Assembly (NCBI RefSeq): GCF_949628215.1
Contig: NC_134280.1
Coordinates: 54,090,621-54,154,620 of the forward strand
DNA length: 64,000 bases
Direction: 5' to 3'
Origin: Phalacrocorax aristotelis
Lineage: Eukaryota > Chordata > Aves > Suliformes > Phalacrocoracidae
Made by a program: the position numbers and the translations under genes. Under the pieces are notes generated by a model, which saw only the letters and a program-made list of their open reading frames with translations, made no database searches and had not been told where the DNA came from. Of the stretch, positions 12,561 through 24,801 are shown in pieces (the stretch's first letter is position 1; each line of letters begins with the position of its first letter).

Positions 12561-13640
12561 GTTTCCCCCAGCTGGCCCCCGACTTTAGTCCCTATTCCCT
12601 TTCTGGAGAGGGGATGGGGGGAGATGGCCTCCCCCCTTCCCTTTTCATGTATCTACCCCAGGCCAAAATCTTTGCTTTCACTTCAAAATACTCAGGGTTT
12701 CCCAGTTTAAAGGCAAGAGTCATGGGGGAAGGCGGGGGTAGGAGACAAAAGCTCTAACCCTCACGGTTCTCCATTTCTTTTCGAGCCATGGCATCCCTGA
12801 TTATCCCTTTCCTCTCTACCGTCCCCAGGGAAAAGAGTGATTAATATTTGCTTTAGAAATATATTTTCAAACAATCCTTCCCCCCCTGCCCCCCCCTCCC
12901 CCCGGAATTAAATAAACAGCATCTGGAAGCTAATATATCACCAAATGCCCCCTCCTTTTATTTTTTCCTTCCCTATTGTTTAGGGCTATAAATAACGTTT
13001 TGGTAGGGTTTTATGGACGAGACACGTTTCTAAGGTGTCCCCCCCGTTATACCGTCAGAGCGGGGTGTTGGGCCGGGGGTGCAGCGGAGTCCCCCGCTCC
13101 TCCCCCCGCTCCGCCAAGACCCTATTAACCGCCTATTACAGGAGGTGGGGGCAGGGAAGGTGCAGATTTAAATGGTGTGTCTCCCCCCCCCCCCCCCCCC
13201 CGCCAAAAGCAGACAATTTTGATGAGTGGGTTTTTGTCCGGATGGTTTGTAATGGTGCCTGTTTTGGGGTGTCCCGGGGGGTCCGGGAAGCTTTAATTCG
13301 CTCACAAAGGCTCATTTGCAGGTCAATGCCATGGCACACTCGCCTCTCCCCTTTGCCTAAATCTCCTTTTGTTCCCCATCGCCTGCTCCTCATGCCAGAT
13401 GGCCGCGGAAAATGCTAATTTTCTCTCTCTACCCCCCCCTTTTTTTTTTTTTTTTTTTTGGCATTTAATTGCGGCCCTTTGCAGATGGGGGCTGTGGAGT
13501 GTGTGCTTCATTCAAATGGGGTTTGCTTTTTGGTTTCCAGGCACGTTTCTAAAAGTCCGATCTGAGTCAGGCAGGGATTAGTTTGACAGGGAAGTGATCA
13601 GATTAAAATCCGTGCATGAGCTCGGCCTCCTCGCTCCCTC
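12561..13640. other. Non-coding, possible regulatory cluster with poly-C tract
   Basis: Alternating GC-rich and AT-rich patches with no recognised exon. AT-rich islands near 12900-13020 and 13570-13625 contain TATAAA-, TTTAAA- and GATTAAAA-type motifs embedded in otherwise GC-rich sequence, the texture often seen in conserved enhancers. This is pattern-based inference only. Confidence 0.3.
13183..13201. repeat. Poly-C tract (19 C)
   Basis: An uninterrupted run of 19 cytosines. It gives a potential G-quadruplex on the minus strand, and its length is likely to vary or be miscalled in sequencing. Confidence 0.9.
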
Positions 13641-15356
13641 CCTTTAAAGCTCTCCTCCTTCCCCACTTTGCCCACCGCTTCCCTCCCAGGAAAAAGGCAA
13701 ACTCTTCTCTTTCCTGAGCTGGGACAAGAGACTTGGGGTAGATTTTCCCTGAATCCAGGGAAGATAAATCTTCTTAGGGCAATGGAAGCTTCCCTTAGCT
13801 AGCATCTTGCCATCAGTAGGGTCATAAAGCTGGATTTGGTGTGAAAATAAGTGTTTTCTCTCTTAAAACTTCCTTTCAAAAAGGCAAGTGTTGCTGTTGA
13901 TGGGAAGAGGGGAGCGGGTGCCACTGTAGGTCTGGGTGTCTGAGGGTGGGGATGGCACCAGGGCGTACAGCAGGGCAGCCGTGGGCAGCTGCCGGCACCA
14001 TGGCGTGAAAACCCCTCCAGGGGGACCTGGCCACCTCCAAACGAGTGGTGCAGAAGGGACAGCCACCGAAATGAGTCGGGAAGAGCAGTGTGCCCTCCTT
14101 CTCGGGGGTCTGCAGGGTCTCACTCAGTTTTAGTGGGATGAGCTTGTCCCCAAACGTGGCCTTTGAAATGCCTTAAATGTGGTCACACCTCAACGTTTGC
14201 TCTCAACAAGGAAAAAAGTGCAAAAAGGGCAAAAGTGGGAGGTTTCCTTTCTTTGAAGACAGTTAGACAGTGCTTGCAGCAATTGCAGGGGATAAAACCC
14301 AGGCTCCTTCCTGCCTCCTTTTTTATTGGGGTGCAAGTTAATGTGTCTCGCTGCACACTAGCAATGGGCTGCTGTAGCTCAGCTGCACAGAGGTAACTCA
14401 GGGCAGAGCTATGGGCTGGGGCTGCCCCTTCTCATGGGTATTTAAGCCTCCCACTCAAGGCTTTGTAACTTAGGGAGAAGGAAAGGAGGCTGTGCTCCTC
14501 CTCTTCACTCAGCAGCAGGATGGTTTTACCCCTGGGTAGGAGGTATGGGTTTGGCTCCTGGATTTTCAGCTAGGAGGGTTATTTGAGGCACATCAGACAG
14601 GTAACCATTCCAACTGCTGTGCTGCTAACACAGCAAGCAAAGCCCCCAGGTCCTTCACCCTCAGGCATATTTTTAAAGCACTTCTGCATTTTGTGTGGCA
14701 CTCGGTTTGGAATTGTGTTCTACAGCAAATCCCTCGGCAGTAAGAAAGGCCAGGGGATCTGCCCCAGTTGCAGGTGGGGCTGGATATGGTTTAGGCACCC
14801 CCGAGCTTTTCAGGTAGACCAAGGCTGGGGGCACGCAGAGGCAGAGATGTAGGATGGCTCATAGTGAAAACAGGTGGCACCTTCACAGAGCAGTAGCAGC
14901 TTGGCAGGAGAGAGTTCCAGACTGGGCTTACAGAGGTAGACGGGCCTCTTAAAAATGCTACAAGCCTGCTCCCGTGATGGAAGGGAAGTGGAAAAAGCGT
15001 ATTAATGTTAGAAAAGTCTTTAAAAGGATTTAACAGTGGAGAGAGACAAACTTATCAGACAGCTTATCGTTTGGTGTTCAGTCACAAATCTATATTTTTC
15101 CCGTATGGGTTGTTTTGTTAGAGCAAGATGCATATTTTCTTGCTGACTTAGGAGTATATTAGCCAACTGCTTTGCCTGAGTTCTCCTTAGTTTTCCGGCT
15201 TAATTAAAGCCAGCCTGCAAGTGCTGGTCCAGGTGTTATGCATGATGGCAAATTGCTGGCACAGACACCTGGATCTGTGTCTGCCAGCTGGGGGAGCAGC
15301 TCTGGAGCAATGGCTGGCTGTCAGGTAGTCCAAAGGGTTTTTTAATATATATTTTT

Positions 15357-15394
15357 ATATGTGTGTGTATGTATATCTATATGCACACACATAT
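15357..15394. repeat. TG/CA dinucleotide inverted repeat (hairpin)
   Basis: ATATGTGTGTG at 15357-15367 is the exact reverse complement of CACACACATAT at 15384-15394, leaving a 16-base AT-rich loop. It is most simply a compound microsatellite of (TG)n and (CA)n, with cruciform potential. Confidence 0.75.
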
Positions 15395-18300
15395 TTTTAA
15401 ACTTTTGTGTTTGAATTATGTGTCTATTTTAATTTTTAGAGCTGAAGAAAAGCATCCATTAAAAAAAATTCATCATCCATTGTGATTTGGTTGTGCCCTA
15501 AGAGAGAAACTAGAGGCTTTAGCTTTGGGACTTGTGGGTGGGAAGGAATTAAGTGATGCCTTTGCCTACCAGGTAGGACTCTGAACTGGGTGGGGAGAGG
15601 TGGGGTGTGCATGCCATCTGTTTTTTGCCCCTCTCACTGCTGGGGAATCACAGCTCTGGATTGAATTTACCTGTTAAAAATGAACAATTGCATTACAGTG
15701 GATATTAGGTCTTAATAGCTTTTTGTGAATATGATCTAATGTGGAAACAGCCATTCTCTTTGGGATAAATAGCAAAAATAAAAGCAAAATTATAGTAGAC
15801 AAAGATTTAACCCTAGTATCCCTTAAAACATTAGTAATTATTTATCTTTTTTTTTTTTTATTTGGGTTAGGGAGGGGCAAATCCCATATATTCTGGATTT
15901 TTGTTTCAGTTAGATTTGTTTCTTGAAGAATTCAAGAACATTTATTTGCTTAAAAGCTTGCCAGTAAAAAGGCCCCAGGTCTAATCCCCTTTCTGCTACA
16001 CACCAATGAAACTTAGGAAACTCTTTGACTATTGACTTTTTCACGTGGAAACCGATCTGCTGAAAGTGAAAAGAAACCATTTCTTGGAGGGGGGAAGAAA
16101 AACCTCTGTGAAACTCTGTTTTGAAGAAGTTGTCGTCCTTGGCCTGTGGAGTAGCAGCAGAAGCAAAGGCTTTTTGATCCTCAGATTTGTAAACTTGTAG
16201 ACATAATAATGCCATTTCTCTAGTGTTAGCAGGTGTCCTGTCTGGAAGTTGCTGCCTCAGCCTCCAGCAGAGCTGGGAATTAGAAAATTGTCTGTCTTTC
16301 CTGAACCGTGAAGTGCTGCTCTTAAATAAAGGCCAGGTCAGATGTTAAAGGGACATTCTTGTCTCCTGAAGCCGAAATAATCTACAGTCACATCAAGAAA
16401 TGAAGGCATCCTCCTCCCAAAATGGTCAATCTCTTTATCTCTCATTATAGTCCGCAGGGTCAAGAAAAAAATCCTTTCTGCGCTGATGTTTTGCAATATT
16501 TCTCCTCGGTCTGTAATTATCCTGGTTCTGTATAGCTGAATTTAAGGGAAATATGATAATTGGGAAAGTTTTATTCTCTTCCTATTCTTTCATCCCTGCT
16601 GTTGTCCTTCCTTTGACAGAAATGTTCAGTGAACACAGATCAAACATAAATTCTGCATTTTCTTTCTGCTTGTTAATAGCTCTCAAATAAAAGTAGGAGG
16701 TTTTTTTATTTAATATGGTTAAAGAGAATTTTTACACTAAGTCCTTGAAATCCTGTGAGCAGGCACAAAACTAAAACCAACAAGCACATCTTTTAATTTG
16801 CAGCTAATTCCATCTGATAAGGTGTTTTTGCACACTGTGTTTTATGGGTGTTTGGTAATAGTGATTATTATGGAAATTATCTCCAAATCTCCTGCTGTAT
16901 CCCCCTGCAGAGGTGGTGGTTGCTGCTGCTTGGAGCTGTGCTGTCCTGTGCCGCACGCCCAGTAGCAAACGTAAACTGCTGCTTTTATTTTATTTGCACT
17001 GTAGAAAGGCTGTGCCTGGCCATTTCTCAGAGGAGCACCCCGGCTCAGGAGTTGTGCTGACAGGGAGAAGGGGTTCCCTCATCTCCCCTGGCCATGCCTT
17101 GCTGCCTCACTTGCTGTGCCCCTGGGTGCCGGAGGGGGAATGTGCAGTTTGGCAGGGGGTGAACTTTGTGTCAGGGAGGTAGTGCAGATTAAACACGCGT
17201 GTTCCCCAGTGCTGCCCTGTAACACCCAGTGACCTGCTGTGCTCCCTGGGCTCACATGGTGTGGGACAGCAGTCCTGCATGGTGGCTGATGGAGAGGAGG
17301 GATGAGAGTCTGAAAGTGCAGAGGTGCGTTTCAGGTACACCACACCCTCTCCAGCAGCTCCCTGGGCAGAAAAGCCTGCTCATAACAGCTCCAAAATATT
17401 TGGTCTTGGCACGAAAGGCAGGCTTCCTTCCCTGGAGGGGTATCCGTGTGGACTCCTATGTCTAGCAGGATGAAGAAACAGGTTTGGCCTAAAGATGTGC
17501 AGAACAATGGAGAGCCAGGTGGCAGGTGCTTACTCTTCTGGGTAAGGGCAAAACCTTAAGAAAATTAGAAAAAAAAAAAAAATCCAAAGCTTTTGGGACC
17601 ACCAGCCAGCAGATGGGATGTTGTACAGCCGTAGCAAAACTGAAGCTATGTTAACTAGAGCCATGTTTAAAACTTCTTGAATGAAAGTCCCAGGAAAAGC
17701 AGGTTTTGCTAAACCAATTACCCTTGAATATATAAAAACAACCAAATTCGTGCCCATTGTTTTCCAGAGCAAACTGCTGTAGACTTCAGGTCCCAGTATG
17801 TCTCAGTCTGCTTAATGTGACCCAAACAGTGACTTTTCTTCAGTATTTTAATGTAAAATCAGATGGGATGGTGGTGCTGTATTCTTGGGGGAGGGTGGTT
17901 TTGGTTTCATTTGTTTGTTTTTAAGGTGGATGGTTTCCATGTGTATTGTCACCAGCCCTCACAGGGAGCGGAGCTAGGTGCTATTGTCCTTCTAATCCAA
18001 TGTCACTCGAAAAATGGCCCCCATCAAAGCACCTTCCAGCTCTGTAAAACTCTACTCCCTCCCCCCCACCTTGTAGGCAGGCACAGTGGTGATTTCCTAG
18101 GCTTGCTGCGATGGCAAGGGTGGTGGAGACCATGGTCTGGGGTCAAGGTGCTGTGCCTGCAGGAGTTTGGGAAATCGCCCTGTCTCCCCCCTCCTGGAGA
18201 GGCAGCAGGGTGAGGGTGGGACCGAGGGGTGGCAGGCAGGGGAATAAAGGTGTGGCGAGGTGAAAAGACTTGTCAAAGCTCAGGTGGTGATTTATGTTAG

Positions 18301-18619
18301 TGCAGGGTCTTGAAAATCAGTATTTAATGTTTTTTAGGTTCCTGTTACAGCTTACATCCAAGAAATACTCCGGTGTGTTTGATGTGGAGCGGGTGAGGAT
18401 GAGGGAAGACGGGGCCTTGGCTCTGCCCCCTTGTGTCTGTGCATGATGATAAAATCTTTTAATTAAATGATCACATTGAGTGCACAGAGTGAACAGTGCT
18501 TGCTTAATGAGCAGTTGCTCAATTTTGTTTTTCTCCCTGTTCAATGGACAGTGCTATGTCTTATTAACTGCGCACTATTCAAACCCTGCTCAAAGACGTT
18601 ATTAATTTCCCCGCTGGAT

Positions 18620-18720
18620 TTATAAGGTGCTGCTTACAGTAGTATCCAAGTGCTTTCCAAACATTAATGGATTAAAATATAAATGGTGAGTGTTATTATC
18701 CCTGTTTAATGATGAGCAGC
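18620..18720 (+). repeat. Possible degraded L3/MIR3-type fragment
   Basis: The phrase pattern (a pile of 'aagtgctttccaaacattaa', then 'ttattatccctgtttaatgatgagcag') resembles the conserved 3' region of ancient L3/MIR3-type elements. It is heavily diverged, and the assignment rests on my memory of the family. Confidence 0.3.
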
Positions 18721-21499
18721 CAACATAAAAAGAGATGGGAGCTAATAATTAACTTGGAGTGCTGGTCTAAGGTACCCCATAGCTGACCCCTTCCCAGTTC
18801 TGGGCTTTGTCTGGCCAAAAATGTGTGCAGAGCCTGGTTCTCGGTGACCCCAGCTGCAGCTGTGGATGCTCAGTGCAAGTCAGACACCAGTGGCTCCTAT
18901 CAGATGCCCAACAGAGGTGGGCATAATTAGTGGCTGCTCATGAAAACTTCAAGCACCTTGCCCAGGACTGCAGAGCCCCCCTTGCAGGAACAGGTTGGGA
19001 GGAGCCAACTGTTCTGCAAAGAATAAAAAACTGCAACCAACCATTGGCATTGAATTAAGCATGAAAGCATCCTGCAGTCCCTTGCTTTACTTTCTCAGGT
19101 TCACTGGCAGGGGTTTACCCAGCAATTTCCCCTTTGTACAGCCCAGATTCATCCTGCAAGGGAAAGTGCTGCGTGAAGTGGGTAGCGCCTGTACTGGGGG
19201 AAGAAATGGTGTGCATGCCTGTGAAAATGCACCACGAGCAAAGGATCTGGGCTGAAATCATACAGACAGCTCAGGCACCTCTGAAACTTGAGTGTTTCCT
19301 TCCCAGTCCTCATTCAGTATGTGATGCAAGTGTAGTGCACGTGCAAGAAAGAGCATCGAGTATGCTAAAGCGAATCTGGTAGGGGAGAGTGAGTAACCCC
19401 GGGGTGATGTGAAGCCTAGTGACTCCTCAGAAGGGCTGGGGCATTTTAGATCCCACACTGACCTAAGCCACAGGGATAAAAATATTAGCAGATTATTGTT
19501 AGCACCCATCTGTATGTGAGTTGAGGGGAGGGACGACACGTTACCAGATGAGTTTCATGGGTGTTTGCTGGCAGCAGAGGTGTGTTGGGGCCAGGCAGCC
19601 TCTGAAGGAATGGGCAGAATATTCATACAAATGAATGCAGAATATAAACGTTGTGGCCTGTTCCCTTCTCTCCCTCCCCTTACACACACAGGCAGAGTTT
19701 GGTGCCCTCTGCCCAGCCTCTTCCAGTGTACCCCAGCCTCAGCTGTGCTTCTGCTCCACTTGAGCCCTGTTATCCCCATCCTAGGTGTTTTCTAGTGCTG
19801 CCCCACCATCCCTGCCTCCTGTTCTGTCTCCCTGCCTCCCCATCTCCATCCTACAGATTGGGACCCCATGACACCATGTATGCAGATGTGATGCTGCACA
19901 ATGACCACTGGCCACTGATTTTCCTGGAGCAGAGACTTGGCCATGTAGATTGGGGAAAGTGGCTCCAAAATTAAATTTGTCCTGTGTTTAAAAGAGTTTG
20001 AGCTATTTTTTTATCTCATAGCAGGACCTGCTTCAGGGCTTTTATGGTCTGTATAGCTCATCTAACTGTTTATCATCTTTCTTTCTCCCTTTTCCCCTCC
20101 AAATCTGTCCCAACAAAAGTTTATTGGAAATATATGGCTAAAAATCCCCCTTGGTTTAAAAAAAAAACAAACAAAAACATTGAGTTCTTTTTGTTGGGAA
20201 TTTCACCACTGACACCAAAAGATATTGTGTGGTCTTCAGTACTTAGATACTGTGTGACAGGAGAGGAGATACTTGATTCTCCTCCTTTCTCTGTGAGTCA
20301 GAATAACAGATATAATCCCATCCTTTCACCTTATGAAAAGACTTTTGGTTTGTGTTTTGGCCTGCTTTGTTCCAAAAATGCTTGTCAAGAAGAACATTTC
20401 TGAGAGGGTACAGGCTAGTGGAGGGGAGGGCACTGGAAAACCATTGAGAGTTTATTCTGCAGCAATGGATGACAAGGTGGCTAAAAAACCCATCTAGCTC
20501 CCTGATCAATTATTTTATACTCCCTGACTAGTTATTTCATGTATACATATGTGCGTGTTTGTATATATGCATGCACTCTTTCTTTTCCTATCTGTTTCTC
20601 TGCTTAAACATGGTCAATTCAATTTCCATCTCTCCACATGCATCCTTTGCTCAGATCTCCTTGTGTAGCCACCCTACCAAGCAATTGCATCTCATTGCAA
20701 GTGAATTGGGCATTTAGTGAATCTATTTTATTTCTGTACCCAAATGTAGAAAATTATTCTTTAAAAATGATGGGGGTTTTCCCCATCCTGTTACCTACAG
20801 CTCCCGCTTGTTAGCGACAAATATTTGCTCAAGAATTGGAAAGCAGCTTTTTGTTTATTTTAAGAGATAACAGAACAAGTTTTGCCCTGGAAAGAAAAGT
20901 TGCAGCTAGGAAGGAGAATGATTTCAAGTGTCAACCGTATGTTGCATTCATCTAACTGAAGTGGCTTAATTACTGGTAGATATTGCCGCACTCATAAAGA
21001 TAGTGCTAAGCTTTTTGCTAAGATTGTTCGCTGATAATTGCAGTTCCTAAAAAAAAAAACAAAACGGAAAGGCTTTTTCCCAACAAGCTTCCCTTCCAGT
21101 CTTCCAGCAGTGCCCTTTCCCTTCAGGTACCCACTGCAGGATTTGTATCAAGAGATGCTCGTATGAAACAAATCTCTGGAGGTCCAGCAACATTAGTACT
21201 CCTGTCTTGGTCTCTCCCGGGTCATGGGAGGGACTGCAGTAGCCATCCTCCAAATGCATGGCTCTGCTTCTCGGGAGAGGGAACAGGGGTGATTTGGGTG
21301 GATCATTCCTCTAATTGCGTAGCTGCCTTCAGCCTGGGATTAAGGTGGCTCAAATAACGACCTGGCTTTTTGTAGCCGTAATGAGTGGCAAGCTCAGCCC
21401 TTCAAGACCTCCGATATTTTGAATGCTTTCCAAAAATATTCCTGTCCTCAAATCCAAAGTGGAATTTGGGATAAACTGCTAAGGGGTAAGTGGGTTGGC

Positions 21500-22640
21500 G
21501 GTAACAACAGGCAGCCTCCCTCAACTTCTGCCTATGCATTCTCATGATAAACGGCACTTTAAAGCCCCTCTGACAATGAATGAGTCCTAGTTAAATATTT
21601 CAAGAACTTCTTTACATGGTTTCCTCTGATGCATGTACTGTTGAGACATCTGTCTTCCGTACTAATAAAGTAGTCTAGATTTAAAATGAACTTCATTGGA
21701 TTGCTTTGAAACTATAGGCACATATGGTTCATAATTAGCTGGATATCTCTTATAGTTAAATGATTTTTTTTCTCTCTCTCTCTCTCTCTGTCGCCCATTC
21801 GCATCAATAATAGAAGCAAACAAAGTTCCAATTGTTCCCTGTTGCGGGACATTATGTGCCTGAATAAATGGATGTTGGCTGTGTCTACATGGATTTGCCA
21901 TATGGCTACAAAGGCCGAAAGAATAGGGGCAGTGTGCTTTGTGCCGGGGCGAGGAGGGCCGGCCAGGCTGGGTGGGGCAGGGCGCGGGGGGCGGCGGGCG
22001 GGTGGGCAGCCGCACACCTTCCCGCACCCCAGGCCCTCCAGGAGAGCAGAGTCCGGGGGGCTGCAGGACACGTCCCTCCCTGTGGCAGGCTGGAAACCCG
22101 CTGGGTCCTCTTGGGTGATACCCAAGAGCTGGAATGATTTACTTTAATAAAGAGCACCCTGTCTAAACTCTCCCTGGGGTGAGAGCTTTCCTCCCGGGAT
22201 GGGCTCGGCACACCTCAGCTGGCAGCAGCTTCTCTGGCCGAGGTATTTAGGAGCTTGGAGCAGGGATCTTTCATTGCAGAAAGTCCTATTATTAGTTGAG
22301 GCTGGGACAATGGAGGTCCCAAAGGCACCTGCTTTCATGAAAGCGAGAGAAAAGCCCATAAATCCTGGAGGATCCAGCTGCCTCACTCCGGGTATTGTTG
22401 GCTTTCATAAGGAAAGGGAAAAGCTATTTTTCTTTTCAAAGGGGGGGAAAATCGTATTGAGTCAGCGGCCACTGATGCGGGCGCGTAAAATAATCCTGTT
22501 CTGATTAAGCGATCACGGAGCTGGAGGTAATCAATGTTACTTTTACAGCCAGGAGTGTTTGGCGGCCGTGATGGGGGGCAGAGATGAGCGCTGCAGGGGC
22601 TGGGGGAAGACGATGAGGATAAACCCTGAGCCTTATTCAC
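21500..22640. promoter_or_regulatory. Candidate conserved regulatory stretch
   Basis: No coding exon is seen. The AT-rich part (about 21560-21930) is dense in motifs such as ATAATTAGCT (homeodomain-like), CCATATGG (CArG-like, 21898-21905), CTACAAAGG (TCF-like) and AACAAAG (SOX-like). A second dense part (about 22440-22560) has TGAGTCA-like, GATTAAG and TAATCAATGTTAC motifs. Between them sits a GC-rich segment at about 21945-22080. Short factor motifs are common by chance, so this is a suggestion that needs alignment to other birds. Confidence 0.3.
21771..21789 (+). repeat. (TC)n microsatellite
   Basis: A perfect TC dinucleotide run following a short poly-T tract. Confidence 0.9.
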
Positions 22641-22655
22641 CCTGAGCCTTATTCT
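22624..22655 (+). repeat. Perfect 16-bp tandem duplication
   Basis: The unit ACCCTGAGCCTTATTC occurs twice head to tail with no difference. Perfect identity suggests a recent slip-type duplication. Confidence 0.95.
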
Positions 22656-23854
22656 CTCAGCTCCCCACCCCCCCCCCACCCCATGACAGAGCATCTTTGT
22701 GGAGCTCACAGGGCTGGGGAGCGATGCCCTCGTCCACCACCCCATAGGGTCCAGCATGGGGGTGCAGCAGTCCAGGGAGGTGACATGGCAGGGAGGGGGG
22801 GTCTGAGAGGGACAAATGTGTCCAACTGGTCCCCTGGGCCTTTAGGAGCCCCATATGCCTCCCACATCCCTGCTCCATATCTGTGCTCTCCAGCACCCCA
22901 GTCCTTGTGCCACCTGCACCTGGGACCAGACCTGGTCTGTCCCGCCCTCCCTGAGCAGCACAGGATTGAGGACACCAAGCAGGGCACGTGCTCTGATCCC
23001 ATGGTTTTAACCTGCTCCTGGGCCAAGGGGATGGGGTGCCCCCCTGCAAACCACCCAGAGGGTGTGTGCGACAGCACCGCCGCTGAAGCATTTATGTGGA
23101 AATGCGGGTTATTTTGTCTGGTGGGAGGGTTTATTTTGTCTGTTGTTTCTTTTTTCCCCCTTCTTTTATGGTGAGCTGTGGTTTCCCAGCACTGCTGTGC
23201 TTTTGCCCTGTAAATCATTGCCGGGCTTGGGCAAGAGGTACCAGGAAGCGTTTCCCTGCCGTAGCCACAGCTTCAAGCTCTGGGTCAGGGTCTGAGGGCC
23301 CACAGCTGGGGGTGGGGGCCTTTGCATGCCCTCGCAGGGCAGGGGGCCCCCCCAGTGCTGACCCCACCAAAGGAACTGTGGGGCTGTGGTTTGCACACAC
23401 CAGTCAACCCCCCCCCCAGGCTAAGTGAGGTGCAGGGGGGGCTGCCCCAGCACAGCCAGGTCCTCAACAAGGGGGGGTCACATACAGCTTCGGTAAGGAA
23501 AAACAGGAAAGGGTTAAAAAAATAAGTAAATCATTTAAAAATGGGCTGAATTCAGAGTATGATGGCGTGTGCACCCCTCACACTGATGAACTCCAGCAGT
23601 AGTCAGAAGCACTTATTTTTAAGGGAAAACTCTCCCCGTGCAATTGCAGGCAAGCTTCGCGCCGCGGAGCGCGCTGGCGGCAGCGCCCTCCTGCCCTGGG
23701 GACACCCCCCGGCAAGGGAGGGCACCGCCCCCTCCCCGAGACCGGCACAGAGCCGGGCTGGGCTCCCCGCCCCAGCCGCGGGGCTGCCCCAGCCCCCCGG
23801 GCTCCCCCCACCCGCGGGCGGCTGCACAGCACACACCACGCAGCCTCGCAGGGC
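22656..23854. other. GC-rich intergenic DNA 3' of CDKN1C
   Basis: GC-rich with several open frames on both strands but no recognised protein. CpG density rises at about 23655-23830, just past the CDKN1C cleavage site. This may be a small CpG island at the gene's 3' end. Confidence 0.4.
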
Positions 23855-23886
23855 TTTCCTGGATTTGTCAGTCTTTTTTATTTATT
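23815..23886 (-). terminator. CDKN1C: CDKN1C poly(A) signals and GU-rich downstream element
   Basis: On the minus strand two overlapping AATAAA hexamers occupy 23886-23877. Cleavage would fall about 15-25 bases further on, near 23860. It is followed by a GU-rich stretch at about 23848-23825 containing GTGGTGTGTGCTGTGC, the expected downstream element. This combination makes it the best candidate for the main transcript end. Confidence 0.7.
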
Positions 23887-24540
23887 ATTACTGAAGTTGT
23901 GGCATTATTTGCAATGGCAGTGGTACAGACCGGCTCAGGAACCATTGAAACAGATTTGTTTTCAAGTAAAGTCTAAAAAATAGTTTGATTCATAGCTACA
24001 TCCTGTGAATGCAAAAAAAAAAAATTCCCACTATAAAAATAAATTTACATTTTGTAAATAACAAAAGCAAATATAGTGCCCTTTGGCTTAACCAAAAGAA
24101 AAAAAGACTATTGGATGTCGAAGTTATCCACATTTCTGACATAAATAGAAAATATAAGTTAGTATAACTCTTAAAAAAAGTTTTGTACAAATATACACTT
24201 GCTTTTTCCGTTTTTCTTTTTTTTTTTTTTTTGCACTGAGATCAGCAGAGATTAAACATTTCATATAAATGACTTTTAAAGCTTTACACTTCTGGCCAGT
24301 GTACTCACATCAGGCATAATACATTTCTATATAAAACGTAATACATTGCACAGTTGTACGTTAACACTGCTCCGTGCGCGGCCGCGGCCGGCGGGCAGGC
24401 GCTCCGGCTCCCGGTCCCAGTCCCGGTGGGCGCGGGGGGGCCCCGGCTCTCCGCGCCGCCCGCCCCGGCCCCCCGCACCTCCCAGGCGCCTTGCCTCCGG
24501 CGGCGGCGCGCCTCTCCCGTGGGTGCCGTAGTGCAAAAGT
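23860..24540 (-). other. CDKN1C: CDKN1C 3' UTR exon (exon 3)
   Basis: The exon begins after a strong acceptor: a long pyrimidine tract (including 21 C on the minus strand) followed by CCTCCCCAG, with AG at 24542-24541. The first part is GC-rich and the rest is AT-rich with U-rich and AU-rich stretches, as is usual for a regulated 3' UTR. It runs to the poly(A) signals near 23880. KIP-family genes (CDKN1B, CDKN1C) typically have an intron right after the stop codon, which supports this layout. No coding continuity is needed because the stop lies in exon 2. Confidence 0.65.
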
Positions 24541-24674
24541 CTGGGGAGGAACAAAAAGGGGGGGGGGGGGGGGGGGGGAAATCAGGAAAAATAAAAGAGG
24601 TGGGGGGAGGGGGAATAAAAGAGCGACGCAGAAAGCGGCCGGAGCCCCCCGCCCACCCCCGGGGCGCGCCTCAC
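24541..24674 (-). other. CDKN1C: CDKN1C intron 2 (in the 3' UTR)
   Basis: The donor CAG|GTGAGG (GT at 24674-24673) lies five bases after the stop codon. The acceptor AG is at 24542-24541 behind a C- and T-rich tract. A second donor-like CG|GTGAGC overlaps the stop codon itself (GT at 24683-24682), but its use would remove the stop, so the downstream donor is preferred. Confidence 0.6.
24558..24578. repeat. Poly-G tract (21 G)
   Basis: An uninterrupted run of 21 guanines on the plus strand. On the CDKN1C strand it is a C run forming part of the polypyrimidine tract before exon 3. Its length is probably variable. Confidence 0.9.
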
Positions 24675-24679
24675 CTGGC

Positions 24680-24801
24680 TCACCGGAGCCGCTTGCGGGG
24701 GGTCTGCTCAGCCGGCATGGCGGCGGGGGGCGGCGGGCAGCCGGCCGGGCGCTCCGCCGCCGCCTTCGGCTCCGCCGGCCTTTTCCTCCTCGCAAAGAAA
24801 T
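24680..24801 (-). CDS. CDKN1C: CDKN1C coding exon 2
   Basis: The exon follows acceptor GTCCAG (AG at 24803-24802). It supplies the last two bases of Asp154, then FFARRKRPAEPK and the terminal EQTPRKRLR, and stops with TGA at 24682-24680. It carries the second half of the PIP-box-like motif, the nuclear localisation signal and the QT-type C-terminus. Confidence 0.92.

Larger units (their letters stand above)
13641..21499. other. Intergenic, no gene seen
   Basis: About 8 kb without a recognisable coding exon. It contains a possible degraded LINE/MIR-type fragment near 18620-18720, a hairpin-forming dinucleotide repeat at 15357-15394 and short poly-T or poly-A tracts (15849-15859, 17569-17582). 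Confidence 0.45.

Noticed and set aside
1-24000. KCNQ1 last exons
   Set aside because: Expected by synteny, but no match to its C-terminal helices was found on the plus strand; the gene probably ends left of the window.
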